Origin: a virus | DNA: 29,481 bases | Strand: one strand, 5' to 3' | Virus record (IMG/VR): IMGVR_UViG_3300042554_001574 | Location: 1-29,481 of that record | The notes under the pieces: generated by a model | Seen by the model: only the letters and a program-made list of their open reading frames with translations | Told to the model about the DNA's origin: nothing | Databases searched by the model: none | Shown here: positions 7,774 through 15,872 of the stretch, piece by piece | How the letters are laid out: the number at the start of each line of letters is the position of its first letter | Numbering within the stretch: position 1 is the first letter of the stretch | Program-made: the position numbers and the translations under genes

Positions 7774-8013
7774 ATGGCAGCAGCGGAAAAAACAAAGACG
7801 ATCACGGTTTCAAAAGGACCGAAGGCAACCGGCAAAGTGTTTGGTTTTCGGATTGCTCCGAAAGACAAGCCAAATGGTGGTCGAATCGAGATTGGCGACA
7901 AGCCGGTCAAGATTAACATTGAGACGCCAGAAGCGATCAAGTGCAACTTGAAAGCAGCAATCGAAGGGCACATCGGAATGGGATTTCTCAAACTGGTGGA
8001 CGCAACTGAATGA
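7774..8013 (+). CDS. Hypothetical protein, head region
   Basis: This 79-residue protein has no family I recognise. It is lysine-rich at the start (AAAEKTKTITVSKGPKATGK) and predicted mainly beta, without cysteines apart from one, membrane spans or known motifs. GAGG (7764-7767) supports the ATG at 7774; a GTG at 7771 is the alternative. It overlaps the next gene by ATGA and so is translated with the connector genes. A minor structural or head-completion role is possible from position only. Confidence 0.5.
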   Translation: MAAAEKTKTITVSKGPKATGKVFGFRIAPKDKPNGGRIEIGDKPVKINIETPEAIKCNLKAAIEGHIGMGFLKLVDATE

Positions 8014-8624
8014 ATCTTCGCGAGCAAATGGCCGTCGATGCGTGTGCGATCCTCAACACCGATGAACTCGGTGAACAGGCATTGTGGACGCCTTACGGCC
8101 AAAGCTCGGGACTCAATAGAACTGTTCGCCTGATCGAGCAGCAGGACCTGCAAACAATCAGGCGGGCATTCGTCTGGACAGTTCAAAAGGGCACAGCGAC
8201 GCGCCAAGGTGATTTGTTTCGCGTTAAGCGTGGCAACGTCACCAGCACATGGCGAGTTCTTTACACGGATCCGGCGGAGACAGCTTTGCAGCGGTCTCAT
8301 TGCCACCTGCAACTGACGGACACAATAAAAGCTGTTCGTCGGCCGAAGTACAAGCGAGCAAGCGGGGCAGACGCTTCAATTCCTTCCGAGGTGGCCGCGT
8401 CATATCGGTGCCAGTGGTTTCAGTCTTCGGCAGAAATCGACGTGGATAACAGACGACGAACCATGCAGGGTGAGTGGTATTGCGTTGTTGAGGAAGTTCC
8501 AGAACTAGATACGGATCTCACTTTGACAGATTCCAATGGCAGATCGTTTCGGGTGGATCGACTCGAAAAGGGATTCAACCGCGATGAGCTGCCATATTTG
8601 ATTTGTTCGAGGTCCGACGTATGA
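8010..8624 (+). CDS. Putative head-tail connector / head closure protein
   Basis: This 204-residue protein lies between the capsid and tail-completion genes, where head-closure (gpFII- or gp16-type) proteins are found. The N-terminus (LREQMAVDACAILNTDELGE) is followed by beta-rich segments such as YGQSSGLNRTVRLIEQQDLQ and a C-terminal LTDSNGRSFRVDRLEKGFNR. That ending resembles joining proteins that finish the head with a beta barrel. No catalytic motif is visible. It starts at an ATG overlapping the preceding stop (ATGA) and ends overlapping the next ATG. The role is inferred from order and size. Confidence 0.5.
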   Translation: MNLREQMAVDACAILNTDELGEQALWTPYGQSSGLNRTVRLIEQQDLQTIRRAFVWTVQKGTATRQGDLFRVKRGNVTSTWRVLYTDPAETALQRSHCHLQLTDTIKAVRRPKYKRASGADASIPSEVAASYRCQWFQSSAEIDVDNRRRTMQGEWYCVVEEVPELDTDLTLTDSNGRSFRVDRLEKGFNRDELPYLICSRSDV

Positions 8625-8809
8625 GCATCAAACGAATCGACAGAACGGTTCAAATGATGAGAGAGCTGCAGAAGGAAACGGCGGACGCATTGGAAGCAGC
8701 CGCATTGAAGTTGAAGACTATTTCTCAGCAGTCAGTCAGCAGGCGATACGTGAGACGGCCGGGGGTAAGAAGAACGGCAACACAACAAGATGGCCAGACG
8801 CAAACCTAA
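8621..8809 (+). CDS. N-terminal piece of a split tail-completion protein (HK97 gp10-like)
   Basis: This 62-residue frame starts at an ATG overlapping the previous stop. It reads as the helical N-terminus of gp10-type tail-completion proteins (DRTVQMMRELQKETADALEA, then LKTISQQSVSRRYVRRPGVRR) but stops at 8809. The rest of such a protein, containing the PGEPP...GKG region, is in the +1-shifted frame at 8790-9620. The two may be separate coupled proteins, a recoded fusion, or the result of a frameshift mutation. Confidence 0.5.
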   Translation: MSIKRIDRTVQMMRELQKETADALEAAALKLKTISQQSVSRRYVRRPGVRRTATQQDGQTQT

Positions 8810-9620
8810 AACGCTCCGATACCGTGCTGGAAAGCTGCTCTCGGCAACTTCCAAGGCAGGCCGTAAGCGGGTGAAAGCTGCGAAAAAAAACGTTGCAAAA
8901 AGAATCAAGGTAGTCAGCAAGAGGGTCAACAAAAGCAAGAGGCGAGCTGCGAGGTTTTTTAAGTCGAACTCGCTTTCCAAGGCGGTCACAAGACGAGCAA
9001 AAAAGGCGAATCGGCAAGCCAAGAAAACATCAAAGGTACTCAAGCGAATTGGAAAGCGAAGGTTACGAGAGGCACGGCGACGGTTGAAGAAGTTACCAGG
9101 GCAAACACGCAAAGCGAAACGATTTGCAAAGAAGACACTGAGGGCCGCATCGAAAAACACAACGCGGTTTTTTAAGGCTCGCAAAAAGGCGGCAAGACTT
9201 CGGGAACGCGAAAGAAAGATACAGGCCAGAGATCAACGCAGGGCATTGAGAGCACAGGAGAGAGCAAGAACTCAGTTTGATCTCGATGGCACTGTTGACA
9301 TCACTGGCGCTCGAGTCAGGACATCAAATGCAGATCCAGGGGCAAGCAAGCCGGGCGAGCCGCCAAAGATGAGGACGGGCAAAGGCAGGTCGGCAATCAA
9401 GGCTCAGTTAAGGCTCAAGGGCAAGAAGCTGGAAAGCCGCGTTTATGTCGACAAAAAAATCGCTGGATATATGGCGATGTGGGAGTTTCGAAAGGACGGC
9501 AAAGGAAGGCCATTTCTGAAACCTGCAGTCGAAGACAACAAAGAGGCATTTGGCAAAGTTATTGGAAGTGAACTCAAGCAGGCCAACAAAGGCGGCAAGA
9601 AGAAAGCGGTCGTCAAGTGA
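8790..9620 (+). CDS. Tail-completion protein with histone-H1-like polybasic N-terminal domain
   Basis: The C-terminal ~95 residues of this 276-residue protein carry the HK97 gp10-like signature: ASKPGEPPKMRTGKGRSAIK (185-204), SRVYVDKKIAGYMAMWEF (216-233) and RPFLKPAVEDNKEAF (240-254). That type of protein joins the tail to the head. Residues 1-160 are very different: by my count 69 of 160 are Lys or Arg, few are acidic, with Ala-rich helical patterns and the repeated RFFK motif (55-58 and 126-129). The look is of a histone H1 or nucleoid-protein tail. There is no strong ribosome site at ATG 8790; the frame is open upstream to 8769, so re-initiation or frameshifting from the 8621 gene is likely. 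Confidence 0.65.
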   Translation: MARRKPKTLRYRAGKLLSATSKAGRKRVKAAKKNVAKRIKVVSKRVNKSKRRAARFFKSNSLSKAVTRRAKKANRQAKKTSKVLKRIGKRRLREARRRLKKLPGQTRKAKRFAKKTLRAASKNTTRFFKARKKAARLRERERKIQARDQRRALRAQERARTQFDLDGTVDITGARVRTSNADPGASKPGEPPKMRTGKGRSAIKAQLRLKGKKLESRVYVDKKIAGYMAMWEFRKDGKGRPFLKPAVEDNKEAFGKVIGSELKQANKGGKKKAVVK

Positions 9621-10045
9621 GTACTGGGCTGGATCAATGTTTGATCGAACGATGGCGGAACACGGCGGGGTTGATCTCGCTAATTCCTGCCAATCGAGTC
9701 AGCACTGAGATTACCCAAACGAACGAAACGATCGACGCTGATAATGATCAGGACGGCCATTTTGATGACTGCGTTGTATTGCAGGTCGCCACTGAGCCGC
9801 ACTGGAGAACAAACAGCGGGCGAGGATGGAAAAGTCAAGTCAAGGTGTCGGTGCTGTCAATCGACTATGACCGGGGAAAAGCAGTTGCTCAGCGATGTGA
9901 AACCCTTTGGGACAGCGGGACATTTGCAGGATCAGAGTCAGTAATTACGTTCAGTCGTTCCGGTGGGATTTCATCTGAACAGGATGAGTCCACTGGAATA
10001 TGGGACAGCACTGTAAGTTTCGAAATTCATCACAATGGAGTCTAG
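9617..10045 (+). CDS. Putative tail terminator protein
   Basis: This 142-residue protein starts at a GTG overlapping the preceding stop (GTGA). Its order (after the gp10-like protein, before the tail tube) and its layout fit a tail terminator of the gpU/DUF3168 type. It has an N-terminal helix (LDQCLIERWRNTAGLISLI), then a beta-strand region, CVVLQVATEPHWRTNSGR, and SQVKVSVLSIDYDRGKAVAQ followed by a helix. Such proteins form the ring that ends tail polymerisation. No diagnostic residue can be named; the confidence comes from gene order. Confidence 0.58.
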   Translation: MSTGLDQCLIERWRNTAGLISLIPANRVSTEITQTNETIDADNDQDGHFDDCVVLQVATEPHWRTNSGRGWKSQVKVSVLSIDYDRGKAVAQRCETLWDSGTFAGSESVITFSRSGGISSEQDESTGIWDSTVSFEIHHNGV

Positions 10046-10048
10046 ATA

Positions 10049-10456
10049 ATGGCCGATTATTCAGTAACCGCTGCAAGTGTTGTGAAGACAGCAAACACAG
10101 CAATCAGCGAGGGAATTGCTGGCGGAACAATTACGGCTGGCATGGCCGTTTACATCGACACTGCCGACAGCAGCAAACTCAAGGCATGTGACGCGGACGT
10201 ATCAGCCACGAGCGTAGCGGCCGGAGTCGCATTGCATGGCGCGGCAAACGGGCAGCCGTTGAAATACGCCACAAGCGGCAACTTGACATTCAACACGGCA
10301 TTCACAACTGGCGACGTGGTTTGCGTCAGCACGACCGCTGGTGGAATCGCCCCTTATGCTGATTTGGCGTCAGGCGACTTTGTCACAGTGCTTGGAATTG
10401 CCACCTCAACATCGAATCTGCGGCTGCAAATTAACGCCAGCGAAACAGCGAAATAA
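10049..10456 (+). CDS. Cement/decoration-like structural protein
   Basis: This 135-residue protein is rich in Ala, Thr, Gly and Ser and lacks charged helices. It has a repeating beta pattern: ISEGIAGGTITAGMAVYIDT, AAGVALHGAANGQPLKYATS, GGIAPYADLASGDFVTVLGI. This style is common in phage capsid cement or decoration proteins. It lies between the tail terminator and tail tube rather than next to the capsid gene, so it could instead decorate the tail tube. Single translation unit with its own ATG three bases after the preceding stop. Confidence 0.6.
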   Translation: MADYSVTAASVVKTANTAISEGIAGGTITAGMAVYIDTADSSKLKACDADVSATSVAAGVALHGAANGQPLKYATSGNLTFNTAFTTGDVVCVSTTAGGIAPYADLASGDFVTVLGIATSTSNLRLQINASETAK

Positions 10457-10505
10457 TTTGACTGCTGTCTTGTTTCTTTTCTTGCATCAATAAGGAATCA
10501 CGCAA

Positions 10506-10910
10506 ATGCCAGCAGGCACACCGCTCACCGGCAATGAAATGACGTTCAAAATTTCCGGAACGGCAATCGACCACACGACAAAATGGACAGTGAAAGGCAC
10601 GGCAGCCAAAGGCCGATACGCCAGCAACTCGACAGCCGGCGGTCGCAAAACAACGATTGGCGTCAAAGACTGGTCGGGCACGGCGACACTGTTCATTCAT
10701 GCTGGGGCAACGATGGCGATGAAGATCGGCACCGAATACAGCGTTGTGTGTCATGGCACGGCATCCAGCGACACAATCACCGGGACGATCATCGTCACCG
10801 ATGTCGGTGACATCACGTTCGATGCTGATTCTGGGGAACCAGTAGCGTGTGATTTCGCCTTCGACTTCCAAGGCATTCCAACAGGTGCCGGTGCTTTCAC
10901 TCTCAACTAA
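10506..10910 (+). CDS. Major tail tube protein (putative)
   Basis: This 134-residue beta-rich protein lies directly before the frameshifted tail chaperones, the conserved position of the tail tube subunit in siphoviruses. FKISGTAIDHTTKWTVKGTA, TTIGVKDWSGTATLFIHAG and DSGEPVACDFAFDFQGIPTG match the strand-loop pattern of tube proteins. The ATG is preceded by AAGGA in AAGGAATCACGCAA. It has its own 49-base leader after the previous gene, consistent with high expression. The assignment is mostly from synteny and fold style. Confidence 0.68.
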   Translation: MPAGTPLTGNEMTFKISGTAIDHTTKWTVKGTAAKGRYASNSTAGGRKTTIGVKDWSGTATLFIHAGATMAMKIGTEYSVVCHGTASSDTITGTIIVTDVGDITFDADSGEPVACDFAFDFQGIPTGAGAFTLN

Positions 10911-10923
10911 TCAGGAGTAATCC

Positions 10924-11409
10924 ATGGCGGATGGATTGTTCAATCTTTGCGGTCGGCGGACTGCAGAACTCAGCAAAGACGGCAAGACCTACAGGCTCGA
11001 AATACGGTCGCTCGCTGACTACGCAAAAAAAGAGGAAGCGATTCTTGCCCGCGTTGGAAATCCTTACGCGGGTATCGAATCCATTAAAGACCGTTCAGTT
11101 CAGCAAATGGCAATGAAGATCGCGGCGGATACAGTGGCGCGTCCTCTGATTGCCACGATGGTTGATGAAGATCGGTTCGATAGGTCAATGCGTGGCCTAT
11201 CGTGGTCGATCTGGCGAGCGATGGGAAAGAATCATGCGGCAGAGTTCCCGCAGGATTTGCCTGCAGAACAAGGCATTCAGCTCGGGGCGGATTTCATTGA
11301 TTGGTTTGGCGACATTAACGGCATTGTCAATGCCATCCACGCGATTGAAGAAAAGACCGAAGTGGGAAACTCAAATGGCCCGACAGTAGCGGCGGCGTCG
11401 GGCCAGTAA
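10924..11409 (+). CDS. Tail assembly chaperone G
   Basis: This 161-residue protein is the zero-frame product of a lambda G/T-like pair. Such chaperones coat the tape measure before tube assembly and are absent from the virion. It is mostly helical (LADYAKKEEAILARVGNPYA, VQQMAMKIAADTVARPLIAT) and has AGG-type ribosome signals (TCAGGAGTAATCC) before the ATG. The tail end EKTEVGNSNGPTVAAASGQ is replaced by the T domain when ribosomes slip at 11364-11370. Confidence 0.75.
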   Translation: MADGLFNLCGRRTAELSKDGKTYRLEIRSLADYAKKEEAILARVGNPYAGIESIKDRSVQQMAMKIAADTVARPLIATMVDEDRFDRSMRGLSWSIWRAMGKNHAAEFPQDLPAEQGIQLGADFIDWFGDINGIVNAIHAIEEKTEVGNSNGPTVAAASGQ

Positions 11410-11564
11410 CGAGACGGACGATTCCGTGGGCTACGGTGTTTCGCAATGTTGCCGAAAAGTATGGCTGGACGTTCGAGGAAATCGGACGCATGACAATGTA
11501 TCAGGTGCTGGTCGCAGCCGGGGCATGGTGCCCGGAAGACATCTTTGAAAAGAGGCCAGGCTGA
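10924..11564 (+). CDS. Tail assembly chaperone G-T fusion (by -1 frameshift)
   Basis: Ribosomes that slip at 11364-11370 continue in the -1 frame from 11370 to the TGA at 11562-11564. The product is about 213 residues: 149 from G plus 64 of the T domain. The T part reads LKWPDSSGGVGPVTRRTIPW, then GWTFEEIGRMTMYQVLVAAG, WCPEDIFEKRPG, a clear chaperone T-type tail. It has no usable start codon of its own near its beginning. Its TGA overlaps the ATG of the tape measure gene. Lambda gpGT joins chaperone-coated tape measure to tube subunits, and the same job is expected here. Confidence 0.78.
11364..11370 (+). promoter_or_regulatory. -1 ribosomal frameshift site GGGAAAC
   Basis: The heptamer G GGA AAC, read in the frame of gene G as GTG GGA AAC, fits X XXY YYZ. 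It differs only at the last base from lambda's G GGA AAG. It lies 40 bases before the G stop and inside the open stretch of the -1 frame (open from 11349). Slippage makes the G-T fusion. Confidence 0.8.
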
Positions 11565-13054
11565 TGGCGATAACAGTTCAAGAAGCACAAGTTATTTTTT
11601 CTGCTGATGGACTTGCGCAGGTCCAGACGAAGGCGGGAATGGCTGGCAAGGCTCTCGACCGCACGACAACAGCGGCTAGTGGTTTGATAAACAAACTGCA
11701 AAGCGTTCGCTTGAACATTGGCGGTATGGGGTCAACGCTTGCGGGGCTAGGCGCAGGTGCTGCCGTGGGCGGCATGATGTCGCTAGCGGCCGGAGCGGAG
11801 CAGACTGCGATCGCTTTTGAAGTGCTTCTGGGATCCGCCGAAAAGTCAAAAGACATGATTGAGGCGATGCGAGCGCTCGACATGAAAACCGTGTTCGGAA
11901 TGCGGGAGCTGTCCGACTCAGCCAAGATGATGCTAAACTTTGGAGTTGCCGGAGAGGAAGTCGTTCCGATCCTGTCACAAATTACAGACATCGCTGCCGG
12001 TGACGCGCAAAAGCTGGAGGGAATGACGCGAGCGTTCGGGCAAATGTCTGGAGCGGGTCGACTAATGGGGCAAGACCTGAACCAGATGATCAACGCTGGT
12101 TTCAACCCTTTGCAGGAAATCAGCAAGCGAACCGGCGAATCCATGGCGGTCCTCAAGAAACGAATGGAGGACGGCAATATCTCAGTAGCCGAAGTCAAGC
12201 AAGCGTTTATCGATGCAACGTCTGCCGGAGGTCGCTTCGCGGGAATGAACGACCGCATGAGCCAGACGACCGCGGGCCAGTACGCAAAGCTGAAAAGCGA
12301 AGTCGAAATGCTGGCAATTGCAATGGGTACCACACTTTTACCAGAGGCCAACAAACTGTTGGAATGGGCTCGCAAGTTCTTCGACCAAACCGACGAAATG
12401 CCATCGACGTTCAACAAGTTGCAGACATCTGTTCGCGATTGGTTCACTGAAACGCAGGAAAAGTTCGAAGGCGTCGGCGTCATTGTCGGAGTGACTGCGG
12501 TTCACATTGCCGACAGGTTCCGCGATGCCTTTGACGACATCGTGAGTATTGCCAAAGCAGCCTTCGATTGGATTCAGGCAAACTCTGGCAAGATGGTCGA
12601 CAATCTCGGGGCCAGAATGCGAGCAATGAAACAAATGTTGCTAGGGCAGGAGGTCACAGAATTCACCGTGCCTCTGGATGAGTTTCAAATGCCGGAACTG
12701 AAAAGCGGTCGCGGTTCTTCGCTGATGGAAAAGATTGATGAGGAACTTGCGACAGCACGAAAAATCAAAGCAGATCAGATCGCAGCAGAGCAGGAAGCCA
12801 ACAAGCCGAAAGGCAAAGATGAGACCAGCGTTGACCCTAACAAAAGACTTCCAAAGCAATTCGCCACGCAAATGGCAGAAGCGGGACAGTCCAAAACATT
12901 TTCAGCAGAAGCGTTGTTTGCTTCGCTCCGTGAATCGACGTTAAACAAACAGTTGAATGTAGCACAGTCATCGCTGAGCGTGCAACAGCAGCAACTGAAT
13001 ATTCAGCAGCAACAATTGCAGGCTGTTCAGAACCTTGACATGGGGCTTGCATAA
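11564..13054 (+). CDS. Tape measure protein (short)
   Basis: This 496-residue protein sets tail length. The N-terminal region has the tape-measure-type layout: FSADGLAQVQTKAGMAGKAL, a Gly/Ala hydrophobic stretch LAGLGAGAAVGGMMSLAAGA (about 60-80), then the conserved pattern AFEVLLGSAEKSKDMIEAMR, DAQKLEGMTRAFGQMSGAGR, QMINAGFNPLQEISKRTGES. The C-terminus is helical and very Gln-rich (SSLSVQQQQLNIQQQQLQAV). If about 1.5 angstrom of tail corresponds to each residue, the tail would be near 75 nm, at the short end for siphoviruses. The start shares TGATG with the T stop. Confidence 0.85.
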   Translation: MAITVQEAQVIFSADGLAQVQTKAGMAGKALDRTTTAASGLINKLQSVRLNIGGMGSTLAGLGAGAAVGGMMSLAAGAEQTAIAFEVLLGSAEKSKDMIEAMRALDMKTVFGMRELSDSAKMMLNFGVAGEEVVPILSQITDIAAGDAQKLEGMTRAFGQMSGAGRLMGQDLNQMINAGFNPLQEISKRTGESMAVLKKRMEDGNISVAEVKQAFIDATSAGGRFAGMNDRMSQTTAGQYAKLKSEVEMLAIAMGTTLLPEANKLLEWARKFFDQTDEMPSTFNKLQTSVRDWFTETQEKFEGVGVIVGVTAVHIADRFRDAFDDIVSIAKAAFDWIQANSGKMVDNLGARMRAMKQMLLGQEVTEFTVPLDEFQMPELKSGRGSSLMEKIDEELATARKIKADQIAAEQEANKPKGKDETSVDPNKRLPKQFATQMAEAGQSKTFSAEALFASLRESTLNKQLNVAQSSLSVQQQQLNIQQQQLQAVQNLDMGLA

Positions 13055-13896
13055 TGCCGATCACAGTCCCATTCGTCGAACATGAAGAAAGCCCGATCGA
13101 GACCGGCAATCGCGACGGTGACTTTCAGTTTACGCGAATTTTTGTCACGGCGTTTGATGATCGCTGGGCGTTTGTTAATGGGATTTTCACTGGCGGCCCA
13201 CTTGGTTTGCCAATGGTTTACGGTCCTGGATTTCCCGGAGTGTTTGCCGACACATTCAGCATCGACAAGATTGCGCCAAACCCTCGGAATGCCACGATCT
13301 GGGATCCGCAATCGCAGGCTTTGACGCACGCAGGCGAAGCGAAGATTACCATCGGATACAAGCCGATGGTTCCAACAGAAAACGGCACGCTAATAACCTA
13401 TGAAATGCAGGAACAAGGCGAATTTGTCACCGTGCCGAGTCGCGGGTTAGTGTGGTTGTCGGACGCAGAATCCTTGCCTGCCGACGTCAACGCAGCATAT
13501 GGCACAACAACTACTCGGCATGTGGTGACGTGGTCGCAGGTGGTTGATCCTCCGTGGAGAGTTCTTTCGGAGTGCATTAATTGCGTCAATAGTGTTCCGT
13601 TTTACGTACCAATAACAAAGACATGGATGGAAACAGGGACATTGCTTTTTGCTGAAAAGTCAGCATCGATATCATTAAGCACGTCGGGGCAAACGACGTG
13701 GAAGCTAACCTTAACATTCTTAGAAAAAGCGCAGAGATCGTGGAGCAGTACCGGCAACCCTGCTTATGGAAACACTGGGCTCACAGTGTATGGATGGAAC
13801 TGGCAGTGGAGAGACGATATTGGCAACTATGACATTCCGGCATCGGGTGGCGCGATGACGTTTCCCGTGACTGACTTAAATAGAATATTCGCGTAA
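13054..13896 (+). CDS. Tail-tip-region structural protein, family not recognised
   Basis: This 280-residue protein follows the tape measure gene, where distal tail proteins are expected. It is beta-rich with many aromatic residues (AFDDRWAFVNGIFTGGPLG, GLPMVYGPGFPGVFADTFS, TVYGWNWQWRDDIGNYD). It resembles neither a collagen nor a peptidase by eye. The start overlaps the tape measure stop (TAATG), and its stop overlaps the next start in the same manner, so the three tail-tip genes are translated as a block. A distal tail or baseplate hub role is plausible from position but not proven. Confidence 0.5.
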   Translation: MPITVPFVEHEESPIETGNRDGDFQFTRIFVTAFDDRWAFVNGIFTGGPLGLPMVYGPGFPGVFADTFSIDKIAPNPRNATIWDPQSQALTHAGEAKITIGYKPMVPTENGTLITYEMQEQGEFVTVPSRGLVWLSDAESLPADVNAAYGTTTTRHVVTWSQVVDPPWRVLSECINCVNSVPFYVPITKTWMETGTLLFAEKSASISLSTSGQTTWKLTLTFLEKAQRSWSSTGNPAYGNTGLTVYGWNWQWRDDIGNYDIPASGGAMTFPVTDLNRIFA

Positions 13897-14585
13897 TGCC
13901 TAACAACTTTCAGCCGCATGTACCAGACTTCCAGCGAGGAGAACGACTCAGTGCCGCGCGGTTGAATGAATTGGCGGATGCGATAGCTAGGCTGCTTTGG
14001 CATAAGCAGCAGGCATCGAACGCCACTTTCGGAGTAAAGACACCGCTAGAGATTATTGGCAAACTGGATGACGATTTGCCAGCAGCAACAGATTTTAGCA
14101 CAGCTCCCGGCGAAGCGGTCATGTCTGTTTGGTTCAAAGACCAAAACGGGAACCTCATTGATTCTGGCCGCAATGAAAACATTAAGCAGCGTTTTGAATC
14201 CGCGGAAGCGAAGTCGGCGGGCGATGAGGTTCGGGCAGCGTGGATCGAAGGCGAATGGGTTGCTTTGCCAACTGGTGGTTCCGGCGGCGGTCACACGATC
14301 TGGTTCACGATCACTGATGTCCTTTGCCCCGAAACCGATTACGTCGCAGAGACTGCGCTCGTTGTCACGGCCACCTACTACAACCAGAGCTGCACAGGAA
14401 CCCCACCGGGGTCGGAGTACGGCGGCGAGTATTATGTCTATGACATCTGCAATTACCTGAGCGGATTGACCCCGCAGGACTTAATTGGAACGACAGGGCG
14501 AGCAACGTACCACTATCCACTGACGGGATATTGCGAACCTCGTTGGATCATCGACGACCTTTGTGCCCAGCCGGAGTGTGAATAA
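13896..14585 (+). CDS. Tail-tip-region protein with Cys-containing C-terminal domain
   Basis: This is a 229-residue protein of unknown function. Residues 1-50 contain a helical adaptor-like segment (RGERLSAARLNELADAIARL). The middle has SVWFKDQNGNLIDSGRNENI, followed by a GGSGGG linker near residue 132. The C-terminal ~95 residues form a separate beta domain with six cysteines (VLCPETD, QSCTG, DICNYL, GYCEPRW, DLCAQPEC). The N-terminal part may anchor to the tail and the C-terminal domain may be exposed. It is coupled by TAATG overlaps to both neighbours. Confidence 0.5.
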   Translation: MPNNFQPHVPDFQRGERLSAARLNELADAIARLLWHKQQASNATFGVKTPLEIIGKLDDDLPAATDFSTAPGEAVMSVWFKDQNGNLIDSGRNENIKQRFESAEAKSAGDEVRAAWIEGEWVALPTGGSGGGHTIWFTITDVLCPETDYVAETALVVTATYYNQSCTGTPPGSEYGGEYYVYDICNYLSGLTPQDLIGTTGRATYHYPLTGYCEPRWIIDDLCAQPECE

Positions 14586-15871
14586 TGCCTCCGCGTTATC
14601 TCCGCAAAGCATCGCCAACACGCTTGAAGCCATGTGCCGAGTTCACGATTGAGGCGTGCGATAACGCTCCGACAGATGGTTGCTGTGGAGCCACCGTTTG
14701 CCGCCTATGCCTAGAATGGGAAGTCTACGGCGAAGCGATCGCCTACGGCTCAGCAGTCTTCGCAGGCTCATCATGGACAGGCACAGTCGGCGGCGTTGCG
14801 TTTGTCTCGTACTGGGAACGGAATTACGAATCAGGCGAATGTGAGTACATTGTCACTCTCGACGACGAGGAAGTTTACCGCGCGACATGCTACGAGGGAG
14901 CCAGCTGCCGCAATCCATCCGGCGAAGTTGCAGTGTCAACGGCATACCTCGAAGGGACGCTGCGATGGAGCAAGCACGAACCACGCGAACTGGCACTTAT
15001 CGACAATCCGGACACGGGTTGCCGAGATTTCTTTTGCGGAACGTGCCGGTGTTCGTGTGATTGTCTATGCGTGACGATTACCGACGTAGGTATCATAGTC
15101 GGAGAAGGCGAAATCTGCGACGTGTCGTATCCGTGCGACGCCCCTGTTTGGGAGGGCACTGTCGGGTACTACGAGCTGTCGGTTGCCCTCGGCCGCGACG
15201 AGTACACTGGCGAGTGCATCGTCACACTGACCGTCAACGGCGAAGAACAAGATCCGGTCTTTGTCACGGGTTGTGCCGATATGTCGGCAAGCGTGACGCT
15301 CTATGATGGCACGATTATCAGCGTGGCGTGTAAGCAGTGTAGTTGCGAGGAAATCGGGCCTTTTGAATGCGAATGTCGCGCTGACTTTGACGCAACCATG
15401 CTCGGAACAGTCGTCTCTGGTGGGACTGCGTGTAATTTGTCTCCAATTGGCGGAGCGATTGGGTCCGGCGGCACATTGGTTCCACTTGCCGAACGTGCAT
15501 GGAATCCAGAGGACTGCGTATTTGCTTGCTCGGTGACTGACCTAATATTTCCGCTGCTTCCGAGTTGCCTCAATCCGGATAACGCAAAATACATCGTAAT
15601 TGTAAAAAAAGCATCGGACGCGACGAATCCATTCAGAGACGACACGATTGTTCAGAAGTACGAATACTATGGCGTAGTGTACCACTCCTCTGGATCACCT
15701 TTAAGGCATATTAGCTACGAGTATTCTTTGTGCTGTAAAAACGAAACGCCGGGCAATGCCGCAACATCGCATCTGATTTACATCACAATTCACAACATGC
15801 TGCTGGGTTCAGCCTATTACGATTTCACACTTCGCAATCCAACGCAAGAGGCAACCTACGGAGGATGCTGA
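14585..15871 (+). CDS. Cysteine-rich tail protein with internal duplication
   Basis: By my count this 428-residue protein has 32 cysteines (about 7.5%). Two similar units are seen. The first runs from about 38 to 160, with CLEWEVYGEAIAYGSAVFAG, SWTGTVGGV, YESGECEYIVTLDDEEVY and a strand ending in RW. The second runs from about 160 to 255, with CLCVTITDVGIIVGEGEICD, PVWEGTVGYY, YTGECIVTLTVNGEEQDP and VTLYDG. They are joined by a Cys cluster, FFCGTCRCSCDCLC. A third, less similar part follows. It may be a receptor-binding or tip protein held by metal or disulphide bonds. No family is recognised. Overlaps the preceding gene by TAATG. Confidence 0.55.
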   Translation: MPPRYLRKASPTRLKPCAEFTIEACDNAPTDGCCGATVCRLCLEWEVYGEAIAYGSAVFAGSSWTGTVGGVAFVSYWERNYESGECEYIVTLDDEEVYRATCYEGASCRNPSGEVAVSTAYLEGTLRWSKHEPRELALIDNPDTGCRDFFCGTCRCSCDCLCVTITDVGIIVGEGEICDVSYPCDAPVWEGTVGYYELSVALGRDEYTGECIVTLTVNGEEQDPVFVTGCADMSASVTLYDGTIISVACKQCSCEEIGPFECECRADFDATMLGTVVSGGTACNLSPIGGAIGSGGTLVPLAERAWNPEDCVFACSVTDLIFPLLPSCLNPDNAKYIVIVKKASDATNPFRDDTIVQKYEYYGVVYHSSGSPLRHISYEYSLCCKNETPGNAATSHLIYITIHNMLLGSAYYDFTLRNPTQEATYGGC

Positions 15872-15872
15872 C

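Noticed and set aside
11578-12483. Long minus-strand frame (301 codons) opposite the tape measure gene
   Set aside because: It mirrors the codon pattern of the strong tape measure gene, has no ribosome site and its sequence looks like a Ser/Ala/Pro-rich shadow.
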